57,163 nucleotides of DNA, from assembly GCA_035270785.1 (NCBI GenBank), contig DATESN010000078.1:1-57163 (forward strand), in the 5' to 3' direction. The notes beneath the pieces were generated by a model. The model did not search any database. It was not told the origin of the DNA and worked only from the letters and a program-made list of their open reading frames with translations. The position numbers and the translations under genes are program-made. This stretch comes from DATESN01 sp035270785 (lineage in GTDB: Bacteria; Bacillota; Clostridia; Lachnospirales; Lachnospiraceae). Below are positions 17,279-25,050 of this stretch, in pieces (position 1 is the stretch's first letter; each line of letters begins with the position of its first letter).

Positions 17279-17489
17279 TTTCTCTTTCCTCCTTATCTTG
17301 ATAGTTGTTTTTTAGTTTCTACATCCACCATTCGCTACCGTTCCACAGGCAGCCACCTGTTCGTGGTCTCCTCGTATTCGGCTGCAGCAGAGGCGCTCCG
17401 GTTTTCACCATCGTGGCGGCGGCACTGCAAAGGTATCTCTCCCGGGTGGACTATTTAGTTGTCAAGGAACAGAAATTAAGTTTTACAAT
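17279..17489. other. GC-rich leader region of the excisionase-primase operon
   Basis: About 200 bases between the divergent excisionase and zinc-ribbon genes. A GC-rich core (17325-17445) reads on the minus strand as a 30-codon frame, 17411-17319, ending in LWNGSEWWM, but without a convincing ribosome site. It could be a leader peptide, a regulatory RNA or a decayed gene end. Confidence 0.3.
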
Positions 17490-17519
17490 TTGCTCTTGTA
17501 TTTAATGCCATTGTATAAT
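17490..17519 (+). promoter_or_regulatory. Promoter of the zinc-ribbon protein gene
   Basis: TTGCTC, an 18-base spacer and a consensus TATAAT lie 65 bases before the ATG at 17584. Confidence 0.55.
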
Positions 17520-17583
17520 AAAATGTAATCAAAGTTAAATTCTCAACGCTTACACTAACGATTACAATCAAAGGGTGAATGAT

Positions 17584-18534
17584 ATGAAAAGACTACCGGT
17601 AGAAAATCTTGGTTTTGTTGAAATAGGCGGCGTAGGTGAAATGATATACAGGGCTGTGCGATTTCCTGAGTATATCCCGGACTATGACGAAGATAGCGAA
17701 ATAATTAAACCTATATTCACAGGTGGCCATGCTCCCCAAAGCGGTACAGATACTTCTCTGACAGGTCAAGAACTGTTAGTTAGCTTGTGTAATCTTTACG
17801 GGAAACTAAATAACCCAGACAGCACTGTTTCGATTACAGATGCCGTCTGGGATTGGTGTAGAAGCAATATTCATCCTTATGAAATTGATAGTCTTTATGA
17901 ACTGCTTAAAAGCGAGAAATTTGCGCATATCACTTACAGAGATTTGGTACAGAATGACGGAACCTTCAGCATAAAACGATTCATAAAGGATTTGTGCGAC
18001 TTAGGTACGGTCTTTGAACTTTACTTCGCCTTGAGAAGAGTTAAATATTACGGTGAAATTGACTACGCAAGAAAACTATATTATGAAGGTAGGCTTTGTG
18101 ACAGTCTGGCTTTTCTTGAACGATATAAGCAATATGAGGATGATGAGGAATACAAGGCTCATATTTTAGAGAATTACGATGACCATATATTGCAAGTGAT
18201 TGATATGTTTCCAGACTTCCGAATGAGGCTTAAATTAGATAAGAAAACCAGCAAAGTGATGTATGGAGCCGAAATTCAATCGGTTTTTGGTATTTGTTGG
18301 TACACCTTTTCCAGAATGGTAGCTGATGTTGCACCGCCAGTTGATGATGACCTTAGATATTTTGAATCGCAAGCCTCAATACTTTCCTGCCTTGCCTGCG
18401 GGAAATACTTTGTACGACATTCGAGCCGACAACTATATTGCGATAGTTGGGATTGCCAAGCCGAGCGAAACAGGAAGAACAGACGAGCCAGCTATGCTCG
18501 GAAGAAGGCGGCTGAAATAGAAAATAAAGAATAA
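17584..18534 (+). CDS. DUF6076-like protein with C-terminal zinc ribbon
   Basis: A 316-aa cytoplasmic protein. Most of it is an uncharacterised acidic, helical region. The last 50 residues hold a zinc knuckle of the form CLACGKYFVRHSSRQLYC then DC (near residues 268-290), followed by a basic tail. I recall this layout from DUF6076 proteins, frequent in clostridial accessory DNA, but the assignment is from memory. ATG 17584 is preferred because AAAGGGTGA lies just upstream; a GTG at 17575 is part of it. It is divergent from the excisionase operon and followed by a terminator. It might sense DNA or RNA or serve as a regulator; no function is known. Confidence 0.65.
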   Translation: MKRLPVENLGFVEIGGVGEMIYRAVRFPEYIPDYDEDSEIIKPIFTGGHAPQSGTDTSLTGQELLVSLCNLYGKLNNPDSTVSITDAVWDWCRSNIHPYEIDSLYELLKSEKFAHITYRDLVQNDGTFSIKRFIKDLCDLGTVFELYFALRRVKYYGEIDYARKLYYEGRLCDSLAFLERYKQYEDDEEYKAHILENYDDHILQVIDMFPDFRMRLKLDKKTSKVMYGAEIQSVFGICWYTFSRMVADVAPPVDDDLRYFESQASILSCLACGKYFVRHSSRQLYCDSWDCQAERNRKNRRASYARKKAAEIENKE

Positions 18535-18541
18535 AAATAGA

Positions 18542-18577
18542 CCTCGCTACCTACCCGGTGTGGGTACAGTAACGAGG
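18542..18577 (+). terminator. Terminator-like hairpin after the zinc-ribbon gene
   Basis: CCTCG pairs with CGAGG, with further pairing inside (TAC/GTA and TACCC/GGGTA around GGTGT). The downstream sequence is only weakly T-rich, so termination may be partial. Confidence 0.5.
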
Positions 18578-18742
18578 CTTATTGTTAGTGATGGCTTATT
18601 AGGGCTTCTCTTTGATATAAGCTATATCCTCCTCGGATAGCACTGTGATTAATTTTAAGTAGGTGAAGTACTCCTGCGATTGCTCTAAAAGCGGAAAATA
18701 AAAAGCGAAAATCAAATATTTTTAAACTTACTCATCCATATA

Positions 18743-18771
18743 TTGTTAAAACCACTTATTCGTGATACAAT
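18743..18771 (+). promoter_or_regulatory. Promoter of the methyltransferase cargo unit
   Basis: TTGTTA, a 17-base spacer and TACAAT. It is followed by a GGAGG site and a tiny disrupted frame before the methyltransferase. The rest of the gap from 18578 to 18742 shows nothing I can support. Confidence 0.5.
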
Positions 18772-18804
18772 TTTTATATTAGTTTACTGACGGAGGTTGA
18801 AACT

Positions 18805-18872
18805 ATGGCTGTAAGATAGATGATATTTTAGAATTTGTACCAGATGGGATGCATGATGGAGATAATAACTAA
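18805..18872 (+). pseudogene. Short disrupted reading frame in the methyltransferase leader
   Basis: A GGAGG site lies 8 bases before ATG GCT GTA AGA TAG. If one base is restored after the third codon, the frame reads MAV-(K)-IDDILEFVPDGMHDGDNN before a TAA. It therefore looks like a small coding sequence that lost one base, or the stub of a longer lost gene. It could instead be a five-codon leader. Evidence is only the ribosome site and the protein-like alternate frame. Confidence 0.3.
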
Positions 18873-18971
18873 TGGTAAATTATTTTATCTATGAAAAAGT
18901 ATGGTTGATAAAAATAATGATGATAATGCATAAATATGAAGAGGATTACAAATGCGAGGAGGAGTAAATGC

Positions 18972-19757
18972 ATGCCAGTAATTAAAGGGTTAGAATGGAC
19001 ATTCAACACACAGGCTCATAATTATGAAAAAATGCGTCCAGGATATGTTAATGAGTTATACAAAGATATTTTTAACTACATTCCAATTGATAAATCTAGT
19101 AATGTTATAGAAGTTGGAATTGGAGGCGGGCAAGCAACATTGCCGATATTAGAAACAGGATGCAAGTTAACTGCTGTTGAATATGGTGCAAATTTAGCTG
19201 AACTATGCCGTAACAAATTCAACGAATATCCTGATTTTTGTGTTATCACAGCAAAATTCGAGGATTTTGAATATGATGATAATGCGTGTGATTTAATCTA
19301 TTCTGCATCAGCATTTCACTGGATACCAGAAGAAGTCGGATACACAAAAGTTTTTAATCTGTTAAGAAAGGGCGGTGTTTTTGCTAGATTTGCCAATCAC
19401 CCATACAAGGATAAAGGTAGAGAAGAACTACATAATGCGTTCCAGAAGATATATTCTGTATATATGCCCGGATCTCTTGCACCTAACGAGTACAGCGAAG
19501 AGGATGCAAAAAAAAGAGCAGATATTGCACGGAAATATGGTTTTGTTGATATAAGCCATAAATTATACCATAGGACAAGATCCTTTACAGCAAAAGAATA
19601 CACATTACTTCTTGGCACTTATTCTGACCATATTGCTATTGAAGAAAACACAAGGAAAAAATTCTTTTCAGAAATTGAAAAGGCTATTGATAATTTAGGT
19701 GGCCTAATAACCATATACGATACTATTGATTTACAGCTTTGCAGAAAACCAGTTTAG
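18972..19757 (+). CDS. Class I SAM-dependent methyltransferase
   Basis: Transfers a methyl group from S-adenosylmethionine to an unknown small molecule. Motif I is VIEVGIGGGQATLPIL (near residue 38), with an acidic strand-2 end (LTAVEYG) and motif IV region LIYSASAFHWIP, typical of UbiE/Methyltransf_11-like enzymes. ATG 18972 has GAGGAGGAG seven bases upstream, so the longer upstream frame is not used. Length is 261 aa. It is cargo of the integrated element, followed after 10 bases by a frameshifted gene in the same operon. Substrate is not predictable. Confidence 0.85.
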   Translation: MPVIKGLEWTFNTQAHNYEKMRPGYVNELYKDIFNYIPIDKSSNVIEVGIGGGQATLPILETGCKLTAVEYGANLAELCRNKFNEYPDFCVITAKFEDFEYDDNACDLIYSASAFHWIPEEVGYTKVFNLLRKGGVFARFANHPYKDKGREELHNAFQKIYSVYMPGSLAPNEYSEEDAKKRADIARKYGFVDISHKLYHRTRSFTAKEYTLLLGTYSDHIAIEENTRKKFFSEIEKAIDNLGGLITIYDTIDLQLCRKPV

Positions 19758-19767
19758 GAGTGATGAT

Positions 19768-20105
19768 ATGTTTGTTGGTGCAATATTAAAAGAGACTATT
19801 ACAGATGTTTACTTTTTGATTGTCTTACGATTGAGAAAGTTGAAGTTTGGAAAACAAATGACAATGAAATCAAATATTGGACAATGGTATTTTTCAAATC
19901 CAAGACATTAGACTTGCCGCAACGTCTCTCAGAAGTGATAATTGACGGATGGTTTGCTGATATGAAACAAGACAATATAAAATACATTATATTCAAAAAT
20001 TGTGTATATCAGTATACCATTGGCAATATTCCAGAGAAAGACAGAGTATTATGTGAAATGAGAAAACGAGGGATACCCGATGAGCAATTTAATTGGGAAG
20101 AATAA
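19768..20105 (+). pseudogene. Frameshifted small hypothetical gene
   Basis: An AGGAG site and ATG at 19768 open a frame MFVGAILKETITDVYF that soon runs out of register. The rest of a sensible protein continues in another frame from 19818 to 20105 (FDCLTIEKVEVWKTND ... EQFNWEE). The switch falls in a run of five T at 19813-19817; adding one T restores a single 112-aa protein. Either a base was lost, the assembly is wrong there, or ribosomes slip on the T run. Family is unknown. It lies 10 bases after the methyltransferase gene. Confidence 0.6.
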
Positions 20106-20201
20106 CTTTGCTAATGCTTAGGAATAGAAAATCGTGATTCTATCGGTCATGGAAACAAGTCCTTAAGGGTAAATCTTACTAAAAACTATGGGGGTGATGG
20201 A

Positions 20202-21635
20202 ATGATAGGACTAAAACGAGGTCAGGTTGAGCTGTGTGACCATCAAAACGAATGGAAAGAAAACGCAACAGTAACCATTAATAAATTATGGGAGATATTT
20301 AATGGTATTGCGATTGATATCCAACATATAGGGAGTACGGCGATACACGGCATCAAAGCTAAGCCAATGCTCGATATTGCAGTAGGTGTTGAAAACTTTG
20401 ATGATTTAACCGATATTTATCCAAAACTTGATGAAAACGGCATATATATTTCATCAACTCAACCGTTGCCAGGGATTATTTTATGCGCGATTAAAGATTA
20501 TCGTGAAAGTGATATTGTTTTATGTAATTTACATATAGTCGTCATTGGAAGTGATCAGTGGAATAATCATATCGTCTTCCGTGATTATATGAACGCCTTT
20601 CCCGAGAAAGCCGCCGTTTACGAGAAATTGAAAATCAAATTGGCACAACAGTATCCTACTGACAGAGAGGATTATTGTAACGGCAAGAACGAATTCATAA
20701 ATTCCAGTATTTCTGAAGCCCATATTTATATTGAAATGAAGCAAAAGCTTGATATCAAAACATTTGAACCAATTAATGCGGGATTGTCCAGCGACAAGAA
20801 ATACTTTTTGGAAGCCGTTGATGGTAAACGGTTTTTATTGCGTATATCTGATGTGTCGGAATATGAGCGCAAGAAAACTATGTTTGACATCTTGATAAAA
20901 GCTACCGACATTGGTCTCCCTATGTGTAAACCTGTTGATTTTGGAATTTGCAGTGCCGGGAAGACTGTTTATCAACTTTTGACATGGTGCGAGGGAGATA
21001 ATTTAGATAAAGTTTTGTCCACACTACCAAAAACCGAGCAATATGCTATAGGGATAAAGGCTGGAGAGATACTAAATGCCATACACTCAATTCCTGTATC
21101 ACATGATTTTGACGATTGGTCTGTCCGCTATTACAAGCAAAATGATGGACGGATTAAGGCTTTTACAAATTGCGGTATTCAGATTGAAGGTAGCGATGAA
21201 ATTTTAAGATTTATTGAGAACAACAAACACTTACTCCACAACCGTCCACAGTGCTTTACCCATGGAGATTTTCACACTGGCAATTTAATGATTTCAAGAG
21301 GGGGTGATTTATATGTCATAGACTGGGAAATGCTTGATTTTGACAATTACGCAGACCCTTGGAATGAATTTAACAGAATTGGACTTTCCGATATTAATCC
21401 ATATTTTACAACCGGATTGTTACGCGGATATTTCAATGGCGAGCCACCCAGCGACTTTTGGAGCTTGCTTGCCTTTTATTTATCGGCTGGTTCTTTAATG
21501 CTTGTGTCATGGGCTTATTACTTACAACAAGATGAGCTTGATTTTGCTATGCAACAAGTAATAAATGTCTTGAACTGGTATGATAATATGCAATGCGTAA
21601 TACCAAACTGGTATATCAAAAATTACGGAGGCTAA
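20202..21635 (+). CDS. GrpB-family nucleotidyltransferase fused to an aminoglycoside phosphotransferase-like kinase
   Basis: Two domains lie in 477 aa. Residues 1 to about 170 are GrpB/UPF0157, a nucleotidyltransferase-superfamily fold, with IQHIGSTAIHGIKAKPMLDI (from residue 40), where GS and a downstream Asp suggest the NTase site. From about residue 180 comes an APH-type kinase: a Lys-containing N-lobe, then the catalytic loop HGDFHTGNLM and metal-binding IDWE near residues 355-380. APH-fold kinases phosphorylate aminoglycosides, macrolides, choline or similar alcohols; the target here is unknown. A GGGGGTGATGG site precedes the ATG. It is element cargo, four bases upstream of a second kinase gene. 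Confidence 0.85.
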   Translation: MIGLKRGQVELCDHQNEWKENATVTINKLWEIFNGIAIDIQHIGSTAIHGIKAKPMLDIAVGVENFDDLTDIYPKLDENGIYISSTQPLPGIILCAIKDYRESDIVLCNLHIVVIGSDQWNNHIVFRDYMNAFPEKAAVYEKLKIKLAQQYPTDREDYCNGKNEFINSSISEAHIYIEMKQKLDIKTFEPINAGLSSDKKYFLEAVDGKRFLLRISDVSEYERKKTMFDILIKATDIGLPMCKPVDFGICSAGKTVYQLLTWCEGDNLDKVLSTLPKTEQYAIGIKAGEILNAIHSIPVSHDFDDWSVRYYKQNDGRIKAFTNCGIQIEGSDEILRFIENNKHLLHNRPQCFTHGDFHTGNLMISRGGDLYVIDWEMLDFDNYADPWNEFNRIGLSDINPYFTTGLLRGYFNGEPPSDFWSLLAFYLSAGSLMLVSWAYYLQQDELDFAMQQVINVLNWYDNMQCVIPNWYIKNYGG

Positions 21636-21639
21636 GTAA

Positions 21640-22569
21640 ATGGAAAACAGTGAAATACTAACCTTTTTAAATGAACATTATCCGATTTCATTTACAAACG
21701 TAGAGCTTTTCCGCGACTCAGGTAGTACCGCATACATCGTAAGTTCAAATAATAAAAAATACTTTCTGAAGATTACAAAGTCTGCTTTTGAAGATACAAT
21801 AGAGAGCTCCGTGAATGTTAATGTTTTCTTACAAAATAATGGTTTTCCTGTTACAAATGTAATTTTCACGACAGAAGGGCTACCATTTGTTGTGTCAGAT
21901 ACTGATATCAGAATGCGGCATTATATACTGTATGATTATATTGAGTGTTCTGAAATCAATGTCAATGAGGATGCGGAAGAAATAGGGTCTTTACTTGGAC
22001 GTCTTCATCAGGTCATGAAAGGATATCAAGGTGATCTTGTAACACACGGCAAAGAGTTTTATATATGTCGATATATTGATATTCTCAGAAAGAAGGCCTA
22101 TCCAAAAGCTGCTGTTTTTGAGGAATATGGTAACGAACTATGGGACAAGGTAAAAGGTTTACTGCTTGGATTTTCACATGGCGATATGTATAGCGGTAAT
22201 ATTCAAAGATCGCAGGATGGAACGTTGTACATTCTTGATTTTGATACATCATGCAAAGGATTTCCAGTGTATGATCTTGCACTTATCTGCAATCAAACGG
22301 ACTATTTTGAATTTCAAAAAGATGGTTACCAAAAAACATCGAAAGTATATGAGCGACTGCTGTACGAGTATGTGAAGATTAATCCGCTATCGGAACATGA
22401 AATCAACTCATTGTATGATATGATCTCACTCTATCATTTCGCATTACAAGCGACAATAATAGAATTTTTGGGGCTTGATCGTTTCGATCACGTCTTTTTC
22501 GACCATCAACTCGATTGGCTGCTAAAGTGGAAAGAACAATGTGAAATATCTAAAGAAAGACAGCACTAA
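21640..22569 (+). CDS. APH-type phosphotransferase
   Basis: A second kinase of the aminoglycoside/choline/homoserine kinase fold (309 aa). The catalytic loop is read as FSHGDMYSGNIQ (near residue 180) and the metal-binding motif as ILDFDTSCKG; KKYFLKI in the N-lobe supplies the ATP lysine. The gene starts four bases after the GrpB-kinase fusion, with GGAGG 8 bases upstream of its ATG, so both enzymes are made together. Two kinases, a nucleotidyltransferase-like domain and a methyltransferase in one cargo block suggest small-molecule modification, possibly antibiotic inactivation, but no substrate can be named. Confidence 0.82.
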   Translation: MENSEILTFLNEHYPISFTNVELFRDSGSTAYIVSSNNKKYFLKITKSAFEDTIESSVNVNVFLQNNGFPVTNVIFTTEGLPFVVSDTDIRMRHYILYDYIECSEINVNEDAEEIGSLLGRLHQVMKGYQGDLVTHGKEFYICRYIDILRKKAYPKAAVFEEYGNELWDKVKGLLLGFSHGDMYSGNIQRSQDGTLYILDFDTSCKGFPVYDLALICNQTDYFEFQKDGYQKTSKVYERLLYEYVKINPLSEHEINSLYDMISLYHFALQATIIEFLGLDRFDHVFFDHQLDWLLKWKEQCEISKERQH

Positions 22570-22647
22570 AGGTTTTATCCTTCGGTGCAGTCTTTACTTT
22601 CGAGCCTCCGCTTGAAGAGAGTCGGTCAAAAATTTACTTGTTTCCGT

Positions 22648-22669
22648 AAATCCCTTTGACGAACTCCCT
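22648..22669. repeat. Element-side half of the right attachment site (P arm)
   Basis: Twenty-two bases start AAATCCCT and end AACTCCCT. They match the reverse complement of 10471-10492 at 17 of 22 positions with no gap. Confidence 0.65.
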
Positions 22670-22684
22670 TTGGATGGTTTTTTT
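22670..22684. repeat. Right half of the split terminator / attB half-site
   Basis: TTGGATGGTTTTTTT is the exact complement of the left arm at 10454-10468. Bringing the two together with a single central TT gives CCATCCAATTGGATGG flanked by A and T tracts, a normal terminator. Confidence 0.7.
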
Positions 22685-22702
22685 ATTTACAATAAAATAA
22701 TG

Positions 22703-22748
22703 TTGACAGAAAAGCGAAGTTGTATTACTGTATTATAAGAGTAATACA
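22703..22748 (+). promoter_or_regulatory. Promoter and inverted-repeat operator of the efflux operon
   Basis: A perfect TTGACA lies at 22703-22708. Downstream, TGTATTACT (22721-22729) and AGTAATACA (22740-22748) form a perfect 9-base inverted repeat with a 10-base gap across the expected -10 region. Such placement suits a repressor; the MarR-type regulator encoded at 26.5 kb is a candidate. Confidence 0.55.
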
Positions 22749-22834
22749 GATGAAATAAAGATTTATTAAGAAAATAGAAACAAAGAATATAATGTTTACT
22801 ATGGGTACGGGAAAAATAATGAGGAGTAATTGAA

Positions 22835-23530
22835 ATGGGAAGATTGATACAAATAAGTGATATGTGCAAAATATACAATCCTGGAGAAAATGAGGTTAGA
22901 GCGCTGGATGGAATTAACCTTTCTATTTCAGAAAATGAAATGGTAGCAATTATTGGCCAATCTGGTTCTGGGAAGTCTACATTGATGAATATGCTAGGTT
23001 GTTTGGATGTACCAACTAGCGGAGTCTATATGCTTCATGGACAGGATGTAGAACATTTGGATGATGATGAATTATCAGATATTCGAAATTTAGAGATAGG
23101 GTTTATTTTTCAGGGGTTTAATTTAATTGCAAACTTAACTGCATTAGAAAATGTTGAATTACCCTTAATTTATAGGGGATTGGGTAAAAAAGAAAGGATG
23201 CTTCTTTCTAAAAATGCCTTAGAAAGAGTTGGACTTGGAAATCGAATGGATCACAAACCATCCGAGATGTCGGGGGGACAACAGCAACGGGTGGCAATTG
23301 CAAGGGCAGTAGCCCAAGCTCCACCAGTCATTTTGGCAGATGAACCCACTGGTAACTTAGATTCTACTTCTAGTAAAGAAATTATAGAAATCTTAAAAGA
23401 TTTACATAAAGAAGGAAGCACGATTATATTAATTACTCATGATAATGAAATTGCGAAGCAGGCAAATCGGATTGTTAAAATTATTGATGGAAAGATTTTT
23501 AGTGACGAAATAATGGATGGTGGAAATTGA
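22835..23530 (+). CDS. MacB/LolD-type ABC transporter ATP-binding protein
   Basis: Cytoplasmic ATPase of a tripartite-like efflux or lipoprotein-type exporter. Walker A is GQSGSGKST (near residue 40), the signature SGGQQQRVAIARA (near 148) and Walker B VILADEPTGNLDS. The last motif is typical of the MacB/LolD/FtsE class. Length is 231 aa. A GAGGAG site precedes the ATG. The adaptor gene begins at the end of this gene and the permease follows, forming one operon. Transported compound unknown; drugs or peptides are usual for the class. Confidence 0.92.
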   Translation: MGRLIQISDMCKIYNPGENEVRALDGINLSISENEMVAIIGQSGSGKSTLMNMLGCLDVPTSGVYMLHGQDVEHLDDDELSDIRNLEIGFIFQGFNLIANLTALENVELPLIYRGLGKKERMLLSKNALERVGLGNRMDHKPSEMSGGQQQRVAIARAVAQAPPVILADEPTGNLDSTSSKEIIEILKDLHKEGSTIILITHDNEIAKQANRIVKIIDGKIFSDEIMDGGN

Positions 23531-23592
23531 ACAGTTGTAATAATAGTTCAGATAATTATGTAAGGTGTGCAAACATGCGGATGGGAGAAGAA

Positions 23593-25038
23593 ATGAAATC
23601 AAAAAAGTATAAAAAGATCAGAAAAAGAATTATAGTTAGTATCGTAGTAACGGCAATCTTGGCACTTTTATTTTTGCCAAGACTGTTAAAAGGTCCTGAG
23701 CTTGTATCAGTAACCACGACACAAGCATGGAAAGGTGATATTGAGGCAAAATTAAAAATGAGCGGAACTATAGCAAGCGAGATAACCAGAACATATTTTT
23801 CTCCAGTAAGTAGTGTTGTTGGAACCATAGAAGTATCATTAGGAGAAACAGTTTCAGAAGGTACATTGTTGCTTTCTTATGATTTAAGGGAATTAGAAAC
23901 AACGCTAATCACTTCACAGATAACCGATCAAATGAATCAAGCTAATTATAATGCCTTAATAGTGGGAAATGGAAAGAATAAGCAAGAATTAATTCAAGCA
24001 GAGAGCGATATTGCAATTTATGAACCATTAATTACGCAACAGAAACAGTTTATCAATGACTTAGAAGCAAGTATTAATAATGAAATGATTAAGGAAAGAA
24101 CAGGCTTATATGCAGAACTACGAAAAAAGGAAAAGATTCAGGTGGGATGTCAACGACAATTAGAACTTACGCAAGATAACACCAATGTAAAGGATCAACT
24201 AGATGCTGTAAATTTTGAAATTGCTGATATTAACAGAAAGATTAGTTTGTTGTCAGAATATGAAACAAAGGATAATAAAGAAGATATTTTATTAAAAGCA
24301 AAAAATGATTTATCGGATATGGAAACTTTTTTTGCAGAAAAAAAAGGTAAAAAGTCCGCATCAGAAGCCGCTATTATGGATGGGAATGAGTTAGAGGCAA
24401 AAAGACTTCAAAATAAAATATCTGCCATTACCACAGTGGAGGAGCAGGAACGTTTAGAATTAGCAAAAGCAGGCATTATGGCAGACTTTAATGGCGTCGT
24501 TACAGAACTGACTGTAATAGAAGGTTCCACTATTACAGCAGGATCTCCTTTGATTACGGTTCAAAGCTATGAAAATGTAAAAGTACAGATCAGTGTATCT
24601 AAATATGATTTGAAGCAATTAAAAGAAGGCCAGAAAGCAGAAGTAATTGTGGCGGACAAATCCTACGAAGGTGTTGTTAGTAAAATTAATCGATTTGCTA
24701 CCGCAAATGCTTCTGGGACACCAATGGTAGCAGTGGATATACATATTACAAATCCGGATGAGGCAATTTTCTTGGGATTGGAAGCGAAGGTAAATATTCA
24801 TATGGCAGAAGGTAAAAATGTGCTATTAGTTCCTATGGAAGCCGTTAACGCTGATAAACAAGGAGACTTCTGTTTTGCAATTGTAAATGGTATTGTCACT
24901 CGTAAAGATGTGGTAGTGGGAATATCTTCAGATTCCTTTGTTGAAATAAAAAAAGGTTTGGCTGAAGGAGATCACGTTATTAATACTGGAACTAGTGTAG
25001 AAGAAGGAAGTCGGGTATTAGAAGTAGAAGAAAAGTAA
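23593..25038 (+). CDS. HlyD/MacA-like membrane-fusion adaptor
   Basis: Extracytoplasmic adaptor partner of a MacB-type permease. An N-terminal membrane anchor (IIVSIVVTAILALLFLP) is followed by a first lipoyl/beta-barrel half (VVGTIEVSLGETVSEGTLLLSYD). A long alpha-helical hairpin spans about residues 115-290, rich in Lys, Glu and Gln. The second lipoyl half is FNGVVTELTVIEGSTITAGSPL, then the beta-barrel and a membrane-proximal domain. ATG 23593 is preferred because GGGAG lies five bases upstream; ATG 23575 or the TTG at 23527, which overlaps the ATPase stop, are alternatives. It is flanked by its ATPase and permease. Confidence 0.87.
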   Translation: MKSKKYKKIRKRIIVSIVVTAILALLFLPRLLKGPELVSVTTTQAWKGDIEAKLKMSGTIASEITRTYFSPVSSVVGTIEVSLGETVSEGTLLLSYDLRELETTLITSQITDQMNQANYNALIVGNGKNKQELIQAESDIAIYEPLITQQKQFINDLEASINNEMIKERTGLYAELRKKEKIQVGCQRQLELTQDNTNVKDQLDAVNFEIADINRKISLLSEYETKDNKEDILLKAKNDLSDMETFFAEKKGKKSASEAAIMDGNELEAKRLQNKISAITTVEEQERLELAKAGIMADFNGVVTELTVIEGSTITAGSPLITVQSYENVKVQISVSKYDLKQLKEGQKAEVIVADKSYEGVVSKINRFATANASGTPMVAVDIHITNPDEAIFLGLEAKVNIHMAEGKNVLLVPMEAVNADKQGDFCFAIVNGIVTRKDVVVGISSDSFVEIKKGLAEGDHVINTGTSVEEGSRVLEVEEK

Positions 25039-25050
25039 GGAGTAAGAAAT

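Larger units (their letters stand above)
10471..22670. mobile_element. Integrated element of about 12.2 kb: serine recombinase, P4-type primase and lone capsid protein, with cargo genes
   Basis: The limits come from the junctions. At each end, a 22-base element half-site (10471-10492 and, on the other strand, 22648-22669) aligns without gaps at 17 of 22 positions. Outside them lie the two arms of one terminator. A shared TT (10469-10470; within 22669-22671) is the likely crossover core. This is the expected pattern for a large serine recombinase joining attP to a palindromic attB. The left 7 kb is visibly more GC-rich than the host and carries recombinase, TnpW-like gene, capsid gene, repeat-rich origin, primase and excisionase. 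The right 5 kb is less GC-rich cargo. No conjugation, portal, terminase or tail gene is present, so transfer would need a helper. Confidence 0.8.

Noticed and set aside
10471..17300. Ending the mobile element at about 17.5 kb, where GC content drops
   Set aside because: The matching attachment half-sites and the second terminator half are at 22.65 kb, not at 17.5 kb.
17305..17505. 66-codon plus-strand frame in the excisionase leader
   Set aside because: No ribosome site, runs through the divergent promoter region, composition not protein-like.
10453..22684. Reading the 15-base complementary arms as terminal inverted repeats of a DDE transposon
   Set aside because: No DDE transposase is present, no flanking target duplication is seen, and the arms carry terminator-like A and T tracts lying outside the recombinase half-sites.
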